A stretch of DNA of 64,000 bases from Mesostigma viride (taxonomy: Eukaryota > Streptophyta > Mesostigmatophyceae > Mesostigmatales > Mesostigmataceae), in the NCBI GenBank assembly GCA_009746045.1, contig RPFO01000086.1:1-64000 (forward strand). Direction: 5' to 3'. The translations under genes were made by a program, and so were the position numbers. The notes under the pieces are model-generated. The model saw only the letters and a program-made list of their open reading frames with translations, was not told the origin of the DNA and ran no database searches. Shown here piece after piece: positions 54,641 through 64,000 of this stretch. Position 1 is the stretch's first letter; each line of letters begins with the position of its first letter.

Positions 54641-56603
54641 TTCATGTCCCACGTAGCTCCCACAAAAACCAGCATCTTCATTAAAACAATAAGTGGAAGC
54701 ATACATGTGACACTAATTGACATGCCCGGAGGCACGCCGTTCAAGGCCCTTCATGAAGTACGTTGCCCTAGAGGCAACCAAGACAAGGGTGGGTGGGTGG
54801 GGAGCAAAGAAAGAGGCCGACAAAACCAGCCAGAGCGGCTTTTAGTCGCAAAACCTCCCTTATCCCTAGCTAACTGACGTCATTAAACCCTTATGTTTAG
54901 TGGATGCTAGTAAGACGCTAACCGTACAGACCGGGGGTAGAATATCCCGAATCTGCACGGCTAGTATTAAATAATGCGTAGGTTGTTCTTTTCAGGGGCA
55001 CTGCACCTCACGCCCCGTTCCGCCCGGGTATAATCAACCCAAGCGCGGAACGCACATTTTATTTAATTCATTTTTCAACCATGCACTATATTGCATCTAC
55101 TAATCACAAAAGCTCTAGCCAAACAGCTACGAGTAAACACTGCGACCTATAAGCCGCTCATCCAGCGGCCTCTTGTTCCCGCATTCACGTATAGAAGAAA
55201 CTCCGTTCAAAGAACCCCGATTCATGTCCCACGTAGCTCCCACAAAAACCAGCATCTTCATTAAAACAATAAGTGGAAGCATACATGTGACACTAATTGA
55301 CATGCCCGGAGGCACGCCGTTCAAGGCCCTTCATGAAGTACGTTGCCCAATCACCCCCGCCCTGGCTTTCCCTTGAAGCCGCACTCCACCTTGCTTGTTG
55401 TCACAAGTGACCGCCCTGCCGCAAAACGGGAGCCCCCCCACATCGGGAGGCGTGTGCCCGGCGGCTGTGGATGCATGGCCAGGCCCAAAAAGGCCCAGCG
55501 CATTTGCACTGCGATTGCGCACGGCCAGCCTATCATGACCCCTCTCGGGGCCCCGAGTCGGTACCGCTATGGCCGTCTCCCCATAGACCCGGGGTGCTTC
55601 GAGAAAAAACGTGGACCTAGCCCAGGCCCCGCCAGCCCGGATGCCCGAGGCCACAGCCCCAGGCACCTGGCTGAACGAGAGTCCGTTCAGCCAAGACCGC
55701 ATTCCCCCCGAGGTTTCTATGCGTGGGGAAAAAATTTCTAGCTTAGACGCTTTTCCCATCGCCGTCCCCAGCCCCAACCACCCCCCCCTCGGCGGAAGGC
55801 AATTGCAAAGTTTGCTGGCCAGCAGCAATTTCCGAAGAAAAAGCCGCAGGCCGCGGACCGAGACACGGGTCGCCAGTGCCAGCCATCCGGCTCCAACCCG
55901 GGGTGCAAGCATCCCCAGGTACGGAGCACCAGCTCGCGCACTGGGCCGACCAAGCGACAGTTGAGCACCTGTCACGGCATCCGGCCCACCAAAGACCCCA
56001 AGCTGGGGAAAAGGTGCGGACCGGAGGTAATCTTTTTCTTTTCTTTTAGTTAACCGGGCGAGGAACTACGCCTGGCCGGTTAACAACTGGAAGTCTCACC
56101 ACTGGCCAAGTGGCCAGTGCAACCAGTGCTTTTGGGATTTTGCTCCGCAGCACCCATAGCTGCGGCTGCCGCCGCAACGACAACGAGCAAAGAAAGAGGC
56201 CGACAAAACCAGCCAGAGCGGCTTTTAGTCGCAAAACCTCCCTTATCCCTAGCTAACTGACGTCATTAAACCCTTATGTTTAGTGGATGCTAGTAAGACG
56301 CTAACCGTACAGACCGGGGGTAGAATATCCCGAATCTGCACGGCTAGTATTAAATAATGCGTAGGTTGTTCTTTTCAGGGGCACTGCACCTCACGCCCCG
56401 TTCCGCCCGGGTATAATCAACCCAAGCGCGGAACGCACATTTTATTTAATTCATTTTTCAACCATGCACTATATTGCATCTACTAATCACAAAAGCTCTA
56501 GCCAAACAGCTACGAGTAAACACTGCGACCTATAAGCCGCTCATCCAGCGGCCTCTTGTTCCCGCATTCACGTATAGAAGAAACTCCGTTCAAAGAACCC
56601 CGA
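54641..56603 (-). mobile_element. DIM copy 2 (1963 bp) inserted in the PAL-B central palindrome
   Basis: Reverse complement of 48854-50815 with the same B-Y-A-B-X-A structure; one base longer through a 6-versus-7 G/C run. It splits the central palindrome between CCAC and TTCCGAGC with no duplication or loss: 79 + 127 = 206 bp, exactly the length of the sister palindromes. Ubiquitin-like exons lie at 54644-54757 and 55224-55337 (plus strand). Confidence 0.85.
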
Positions 56604-56730
56604 TTCCGAGCACCCAAGTTCATTCGGCCGAATGAACTTGGGTGCTCGGAAGTGGTTATTCCGGGCAAAATAGTGTTCCGGACCGATTTGCCCCAACGGC
56701 AAAAAGGTTCCGGCACTATTTAACCTAACT

Positions 56731-56863
56731 AAGACCTGTGCACCTTGGAGGTCAGGGGTTCGAAACCTGCCAGAGACAGTTCCGGCGCAATATCATTTGC
56801 GTGCACTAGCCCAGGCGGTTGTCTCCAGGTCTATTCGACTCCCCCTCCACGGGGCCAGGTTTT
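56731..56863 (+). other. tRNA-like module T2 of PAL-B (inverted copy of T1)
   Basis: Same 133 bp as 54429-54561 in the opposite orientation, so the tRNA-like sense is on the plus strand here. Together with the palindromes it makes the whole composite one large inverted repeat around the DIM insertion. Confidence 0.4.
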
Positions 56864-57069
56864 AGTTAGGTTAAATAGTGCCGGAACCTTTTTGCCGTTG
56901 GGGCAAATCGGTCCGGAACACTATTTTGCCCGGAATAACCACTTCCGAGCACCCAAGTTCATTCGGCCGAATGAACTTGGGTGCTCGGAAGTGGTTATTC
57001 CGGGCAAAATAGTGTTCCGGACCGATTTGCCCCAACGGCAAAAAGGTTCCGGCACTATTTAACCTAACT

Positions 57070-60000
57070 ACATGGTTGGCATTTATGTAACCTGAATCCT
57101 CTCATTAAAAAAATGAAGAGGATTCAGGCTCCATTGGTGTCATCATGGCTGGCCTACGTACATGGATGTCAAGGAATAGTAAATGATGAGGATTCAGGCT
57201 CCCATGGTGTCATCATGGCTTGTCTACGTACATGGTTGGCATTTATGTAATTAATGAGGAGGATTCAGGCTCCCATGGTGTCTCCATGGCTGGCCTACGT
57301 ACATGGATGGCATTTATGTAATTAATGAGGAGGATTTAGGCTCCCATGGTGTCATCATCGCCCGTCTACGTACATGGATGGCATTTATGTAATTAATGAT
57401 GAGGATTCAGGCTCCCATGGTGTCATCATGGCCCGTCTACGTACATGGATGTCAAGGAATAGTAAATGATGAGGATTCAGGCTCCCATGGTGTCTCCATG
57501 GCCCGTCTACGTACATGAATGGCAAGTATGTAATTAATGATGAGGATTCAGGCTGCCATGGTGTCATCATGGCCCGTCTACGTACATGGATGTCATTTAT
57601 GTAATTAATGATGAGGATTCAGGCTCCCATGGTGTCATCATGGCTTGTCTACGTACATGGATGGCATGTATGTAATTAATGAGGAGGATTCAGGCTCCCA
57701 TGGTGTCTCCATGGCTGGCCTACGTACATGGATGTCAAGGAATAGTAAATCATGAGGATTCAGGCTCCCATGGTGTCATCATGGCCCGTCCACGTACATG
57801 GATGTCAAGGAATAGTAAATGATGAGGATTCAGGCTCCCATGGTGTCATCATGGCCTGTCTACGTACATGGATGGCATGTATGTAATTAATGATGAGGAT
57901 TCAGGCTCCATTGGTGTCATCATGGCTGGCCTACGTATGTACATGGATGTCAAAGAAAACAAAATGATGAGGATTCAGGCTCCCATGGTGTCATCATGGC
58001 TTGTCTACGTACATGGATGTCAAGGAATAGTAAATGATGAGGATTCAGGCTCCCATGGTGTCATCATGGCCTGTCTACGTACATGGATGGCATGTATGTA
58101 TTTAATGATGAGGATTCAGGCTCCCATGGTGTCATCATGGCCCGTCTACGTACATGGATGTCAAGGAATAGTAAATGATGAGGATTCAGGCTCCCATGGT
58201 GTCATCATGGCCTGTCTACGTACATGGATGGCATGTATGTATTTAATGATGAGGATTCAGGCTCACATGGTGTCATCATGGCTTGTCTACGTACATGGAT
58301 GGCATGTATGTAATTAATGAGGAGGATTCAGGCTCCCATGGTGTCTCCATGGCTGGCCTACGTATGTACATGGATGTCAAAGAAAAAAAATGATGAGGAT
58401 TCAGGCTCCCATGGTGTCATCATGGCCCGTCCACGTACATGGATGTGGCATTTAGTAAATGAGGAGGATTCAGGCTCCCATGGTGTCTCCATGGCTGGCC
58501 TACGTACATGGATGGCATTTATGTAATTAATGAGGAGGATTTAGGCTCCCATGGTGTCATCATCGCCCGTCTACGTACATGGATGGCATTTATGTAATTA
58601 ATGATGAGGATTCAGGCTCCCATGGTGTCATCATGGCCCGTCTACGTACATGGATGTCAAGGAATAGTAAATGATGAGGATTCAGGCTCCCATGGTGTCT
58701 CATGGCCCGTCTACGTACATGAATGGCAAGTATGTAATTAATGATGAGGATTCAGGCTGCCATGGTGTCATCATGGCCCGTCTACGTACATGGATGTCAT
58801 TTATGTAATTAATGATGAGGATTCAGGCTCCCATGGTGTCATCATGGCTTGTCTACGTACATGGATGGCATGTATGTAATTAATGAGGAGGATTCAGGCT
58901 CCCATGGTGTCTCCATGGCTGGCCTACGTACATGGATGTCAAGGAATAGTAAATCATGAGGATTCAGGCTCCCATGGTGTCATCATGGCCCGTCCACGTA
59001 CATGGATGTCAAGGAATAGTAAATGATGAGGATTCAGGCTCCCATGGTGTCATCATGGCCTGTCTACGTACATGGATGGCATGTATGTAATTAATGATGA
59101 GGATTCAGGCTCCATTGGTGTCATCATGGCTGGCCTACGTATGTACATGGATGTCAAAGAAAAAAAATGATGAGGATTCAGGCTCCCATGGTGTCATCAT
59201 GGCCCGTCTACGTACATGGATGTCAAGGAATAGTAAATGATGAGGATTCAGGCTCCCATGGTGTCATCATGGCCTGTCTACGTACATGGATGGCATGTAT
59301 GTATTTAATGATGAGGATTCAGGCTCCCATGGTGTCATCATGGCCCGTCTACGTACATGGATGTCAAGGAATAGTAAATGATGAGGATTCAGGCTCCCAT
59401 GGTGTCATCATGGCCTGTCTACGTACATGGATGGCATGTATGTATTTAATGATGAGGATTCAGGCTCACATGGTGTCATCATGGCTTGTCTACGTACATG
59501 GATGGCATGTATGTAATTAATGAGGAGGATTCAGGCTCCCATGGTGTCTCCATGGCTGGCCTACGTATGTACATGGATGTCAAAGAAAAAAAAATGATGA
59601 GGATTCAGGCTCCCATGGTGTCATCATGGCCCGTCCACGTACATGGATGTCAAGGAATAGTAAATGATGAGGATTCAGGCTCCCATGGTGTCATCATGGC
59701 CTGTCTACGTACATGGATGGCATGTATGTAATTAATGATGAGGATTCAGGCTCCATTGGTGTCATCATGGCTGGCCTACGTATGTACATGGATGTCAAAG
59801 AAAACAAAATGATAAGGATTCAGGCTCCCATGGTGTCATCATGGCCCGTCTTCGTACATGGATGTCAAGGAATAGTAAATGATGAGGATTCAGGCTCCCA
59901 TGGTGTCATCATGGCCTGTCTACGTACATGGATGGCATGTATGTATTTAATGATGAGGATTCAGGCTCCCATGGTGTCATCATGGCCCGTCTACGTACAT

Positions 60001-60114
60001 GGATGTCAAGGAATAGTAAATGATGAGGATTCAGGCTCCCATGGTGTCATCATGGCCTGTCTACGTACATGGATGGCATGTATGTATTTAATGATGAGGA
60101 TTCAGGCTCACATG
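57070..60114 (-). repeat. 70/71-bp satellite block 6 (reverse orientation)
   Basis: About 43 units. Groups of units recur: the order around 57,340-57,960 is seen again at about 58,545-59,165 (offset ~1205 bp), including the private GGCTGCCATGG and AAATCATGAGG variants. Ends in ACATG (60110-60114), the PAL-A composite target. Confidence 0.92.
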
Positions 60115-60955
60115 AGTTATTATAAATAGTGACGGAACCTTTTTGCCACTTGGGCAATTAGGTCCGTCACTATTTATCCGGCGAAAACCACTCGCCGGCA
60201 TCTATTCCGCGTTAAGTTCACGTACGTGAACGTGGCGCGGAATTGATGCCGGCGAGTGGTTTTCGCCGGATAAATAGTGACGGACCTAATTGCCCAAGTG
60301 GCAAAAAGGTTCCGTCACTATTTATAATAACTAAAACGTCGTAGTGTGGGGGCCGATATCTATCGTACCGCTAATGCCTACTGCAGTACCGAATCTCGCC
60401 TTAACGATATTCCAACCGGGCATATTTTCCCTTCTGGCACTTTCGTTTGGCCTTCTGGTATCAATTCCTTCCGGTATTCGGAAATACCCGTGTCACCACA
60501 GGGATTCGAACCCCCGACTTACGAGGTCTTAGTTATTATAAATAGTGACGGAACCTTTTTGCCACTTGGCAATTAGGTCCGTCACTATTTATCCGGCGAA
60601 AACCACTCGCCGGTATCTATTCCGCGTTAAGTTCACGTACCTTCTGGCACTTTCGTTTGGCCTTCTGGTATCAATTCCTTCCGGTATTCGGAAATACCCG
60701 TGTCACCACAGGGATTCGAACCCCCGACTTACGAGGTCTTAGTTATTATAAATAGTGACGGAACCTTTTTGCCACTTGGCAATTAGGTCCGTCACTATTT
60801 ATCCGGCGAAAACCACTCGCCGGTATCTATTCCGCGTTAAGTTCACGTACTGAACGTGGCGCGGAATAGATACCGGCGAGTGGTTTTCGCCGGATAAATA
60901 GTGACGGACCTAATTGCCAAGTGGCAAAAAGGTTCCGTCACTATTTATAATAACT
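60115..60955. mobile_element. PAL-A composite: palindrome - module - half palindrome - module end - palindrome
   Basis: Palindrome 60115-60332; module 60333-60530 (198 bp); left half of a palindrome 60531-60640 (110 bp, stopping at the hairpin tip); last 100 bp of the module again 60641-60740; full palindrome 60741-60955. TSD is ACATG (60110-60114, 60956-60960). On the minus strand the module starts beside the palindrome AACT with AAGACCTCGTAAGTCGGGGG then TTCGAATCCC, again a tRNA 3'-half-like order. The loss of exactly half a palindrome fits deletion or template switching at the tip of a hairpin. Confidence 0.85.
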
Positions 60956-63766
60956 ACATGGTGTCATCATGGCTTGTCTACGTACATGGTTGGCATTTAT
61001 GTAATTAATTATGAGGATTCAGGCTCCCATGGTGTCTCCATGGCTGGCCTACGTACATGGTTGGCATTTATGTAATTCATGAGGAGGATTTAGGCTCCCA
61101 TGGTGTCATCATGGCTGGCCTACGTACATGGATGGCATGTACTTTTTTAATGATGAGGATTCAGGCTCCCATGGTGTCATCATGGCCCGTCTACGTACAT
61201 GGTTGGCATTTATGTAATTAATGATGAGGATTTAGGCTCCCATGGTGTAATCATGGCTTGTCTACGTACATGGATGTCAAGGCATAGTAAATGATGAGGA
61301 TTCAGGCTCCCATGGTGTCATCATGGCTTGTCTACGTACATGGTTGGCATTTATGTAACCTGAATCCTCTCATAAAAAAAATGAAGAGGATTCAGGCTCC
61401 ATTGGTGTCATCATGGCTGGCCTACGTACATGGATGTCAAGGAATAGTAAATGATGAGGATTCAGGCTCCCATGGTGTCATCATGGCTTGTCTACGTACA
61501 TGGTTGGCATTTATGTAATTAATGAGGAGGATTCAGGCTCCCATGGTGTCTCCATGGCTGGCCTACGTACATGGATGGCATTTATGTATTTAATGATGAG
61601 GATTCAGGCTCCCATGGTGTCATCATGGCTTGTCTACCTACATGGTTGGCATTTATGTAACCTGAATCCTCTCATTAAAAAAATGAAGAGGATTCAGGCT
61701 CCATTGGTGTCATCATGGCTGGCCTACGTACATGGATGTCAAGGAATAGTAAATGATGAGGATTCAGGCTCCCATGGTGTCATCATGGCTTGTCTACGTA
61801 CATGGTTGGCATTTATGTAATTAATGAGGAGGATTCAGGCTCCCATGGTGTCTCCATGGCTGGCCTACGTACATGGATGGCATTTATGTAATTAATGAGG
61901 AGGATTTAGGCTCCCATGGTGTCATCATCGCCCGTCTACGTACATGGATGGCATTTATGTAATTAATGATGAGGATTCAGGCTCCCATGGTGTCATCATG
62001 GCCCGTCTACGTACATGGATGTCAAGGAATAGTAAATGATGAGGATTCAGGCTCCCATGGTGTCTCCATGGCCCGTCTACGTACATGAATGGCAAGTATG
62101 TAATTAATGATGAGGATTCAGGCTCCCATGGTGTCATCATGGCCCGTCTACGTACATGGATGTCATTTATGTAATTAATGATGAGGATTCAGGCTCCCAT
62201 GGTGTCATCATGGCCCGTCTTCGTACATGGATGTCAAAGAAAAAAAAAATGATGAGGATTCAGGCTCCCATGGTGTCATCATGGCTTGTCTACGTACATG
62301 GATGGCATGTATGTAATTAATGAGGAGGATTCAGGCTCCCATGGTGTCTCCATGGCTGGCCTACGTACATGGATGTCAAGGAATAGTAAATCATGAGGAT
62401 TCAGGCTCCCATGGTGTCATCATGGCCCGTCCACGTACATGGATGTCAAGGAATAGTAAATGATGAGGATTCAGGCTCCCATGGTGTCATCATGGCCTGT
62501 CTACGTACATGGATGGCATGTATGTAATTAATGATGAGGATTCAGGCTCCATTGGTGTCATCATGGCTGGCCTACGTATGTACATGGATGTCAAAGAAAA
62601 AAAAATGATGAGGATTCAGGCTCCCATGGTGTCATCATGGCCCGTCTACGTACATGGATGTCAAGGAATAGTAAATGATGAGGATTCAGGCTCCCATGGT
62701 GTCATCATGGCCTGTCTACGTACATGGATGGCATGTATGTATTTAATGATGAGGATTCAGGCTCCCATGGTGTCATCATGGCTGGCCTACGTACATGGAT
62801 GTCTCAGAAAAAAAATGATGAGGATTCAGGCTCCCATGGTGTCATCATGGCTGGCCTACGTACATGGATGTCAAAGAAAAAAAAATGATGAGGATTCAGG
62901 CTCCCGTGGTGTCATTATGGCCCGTCTACGTGTTGTTGGCATGTATGAAATTAATGATGAGTATTCAGGATCCCATAGTGTCATCATGGCTGGCCTACGT
63001 ACATGGTTGGCATTTATGTAATTAATGATGAGGATTCAGGCTCCCATGGTGTCATCATTGCCCGTGTATGTACATGGTTGGCATTTATGTAATTAATGAT
63101 GAGGATTCAGGCTCCCATGGTGTCATCATGGCTTGTCTACGTACATGGGTGGCATTTATGTATTTAATGATGAGGATTCAGGCTCCCATGGGGTCATCAT
63201 GGCCCGTCTACGTACATGGATGGCATGTACATGTAATTAATGATGAGGATTCAGGCTCCATTGGTGTCATCATGGCTGGCCTACGTATGTACATGGATGT
63301 CAAAGAAAACAAAATGATGAGGATTCAGGCTCCCATGGTGTCATCATGGCCCGTCTACGTACATGGATGTCAAGGAATAGTAAATGATGAGGATTCAGGC
63401 TCCCATGGTGTCATCATGGCCTGTCTACGTACATGGATGGCATGTATGTATTTAATGATGAGGATTCAGGCTCCCATGGTGTCATCATGGCCCGTCTACG
63501 TACATGGATGTCAAGGAATAGTAAATGATGAGGATTCAGGCTCCCATGGTGTCATCATGGCCTGTCTACGTACATGGATGGCATGTATGTATTTAATGAT
63601 GAGGATTCAGGCTCCCATGGTGTCATCATGGCCCGTCTTCGTACATGGATGTCTCAGAAAAAAAATGATGAGGATTCAGGCTCCCATGGTGTCATCATGG
63701 CTTGTCTACGTACATGGATGGCATGTATGTAATTAATGAGGAGGATTCAGGCTCCCATGGTGTCTC
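60956..63766 (-). repeat. 70/71-bp satellite block 7 (reverse orientation)
   Basis: About 40 units. It contains near-copies of segments at 53,560-54,210 (e.g. 60,960-61,630). Ends with GTCTC (63762-63766), where a new element starts. Confidence 0.92.
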
Positions 63767-64000
63767 TGTTGCATTTGCACTGAACCAAGGTGATCGGAGG
63801 AAATTGATCTTGGTTATTAAATAACGCTTAAAAGACAAGCATTAAATCACAAATGCCGACGCCCACATTTCACGTATTTTATGGTGAAAAACGTGTGAAA
63901 ATAAGGCATGAGCGTGAGTTGCCAAGGAGCAGTGCCTAGGCTAAATGCTACGCCGCCCAAAGGACAGGTCACGACACAAACAGATCACAGCCGTACGATA
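63767..64000. mobile_element. Start of another probable LTR element, cut by the window edge
   Basis: The satellite stops within CCATGGTGTCTC|CATGG and sequence beginning TGTTGCATTTGCACTGAACC takes its place. The TG start directly after GTCTC fits an LTR. E1 inserted at the complementary GAGAC of the same satellite position. No match to the E1-E5 LTRs is visible, and the other end is outside the window. Confidence 0.45.

Larger units (their letters stand above)
54223..57069. mobile_element. PAL-B composite: three palindromes with two inverted tRNA-like modules
   Basis: Layout: palindrome 54223-54428 (206 bp); module T1 54429-54561 (133 bp); palindrome 54562-54640 plus 56604-56730 (206 bp once the DIM insertion is removed); module T2 56731-56863 (133 bp, reverse complement of T1); palindrome 56864-57069 (206 bp). 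TSD is ACATG (54218-54222, 57070-57074). Ends are AGTTAGGTTAAATAGTGCC...AACCTAACT. An uninterrupted target allele stands at about 61,630-61,700 with the same private CTACCTACATGG, proving one insertion event for the whole composite. Confidence 0.88.

Noticed and set aside
57868-63736. Repeated frames reading MMRIQAPMVSSW and NDEDSGSHGVIM in the satellite
   Set aside because: The same 70/71-bp unit gives these in all blocks; unit length is not a multiple of three, so they are short and broken at random.

Overview
This 64 kb window is eukaryotic, repeat-dominated DNA. It shows GT-AG-like splice signals, LTR retrotransposons with initiator-Met-type primer sites, a chromovirus, and long satellite and microsatellite tracts. 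I cannot name the species; an alga or another protist with a transposon-rich genome fits best, but that is inference. There is no rRNA, no CRISPR array and no prokaryotic operon. Only two short, weak host-gene candidates are visible (146-340 and 6321-6719, both minus).

Left part (1-8.1 kb): a short NLS-bearing ORF; a ~105-bp tandem repeat; a 2.7-kb all-purine tract interrupted by about 70 copies of CGTAAG; a 374-bp tandem duplication; a 749-bp inverted-repeat element with a tRNA-like core; a possible small spliced gene; and a ~30-bp minisatellite.

From about 8.13 to 63.77 kb the substrate is one 70/71-bp satellite (roughly 230 units, about 16 kb) whose orientation flips at about 53,085. All the mobile DNA sits inside it. 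(i) 9372-36563 is a three-level nest. A gag-only LTR element (E1, TSD GAGAC) is broken by a Ty3/gypsy chromovirus (E3, TSD GGCGG) and by a copia-like element (E2, TSD TCAGC) that landed 22 bp apart in its gag. E2 is in turn broken by a gag-only gypsy-like element (E4, TSD CCACG). (ii) 41621-48075 is a largely intact copia-like element (E5, TSD TTAAT) with separate gag and a 1309-codon pol. (iii) Palindromic elements lie at 36920, 54223 and 60115. (iv) A 1.96-kb dimeric element without target duplication occurs twice in opposite orientation (48854, 54641). A further LTR-like sequence begins at 63767.

The most interesting system is the E2/E5 family. Both seem to have the order gag - integrase - protease - RT - RNase H, whereas Ty1/copia is normally gag-PR-IN-RT-RH. 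Both have HGDD where copia RTs have YxDD, and both have DTK/DTQ in place of the protease DTG. Their LTRs end in AGTT...AACT, not TG...CA. The palindromic elements share these AGTT...AACT ends and the 5-bp target duplication, so I infer they are non-autonomous relatives with palindromic LTRs, some flanking a tRNA-like module. A second notable signal is a row of four hairpins in E1 with differing stems and an invariant ACGAC loop.

The LTR pairs are nearly identical (0 to about 3 substitutions), so the insertions are recent, yet the pol regions of E2 and E3 are full of frameshifts. E5 may be the only element here with an uninterrupted pol.
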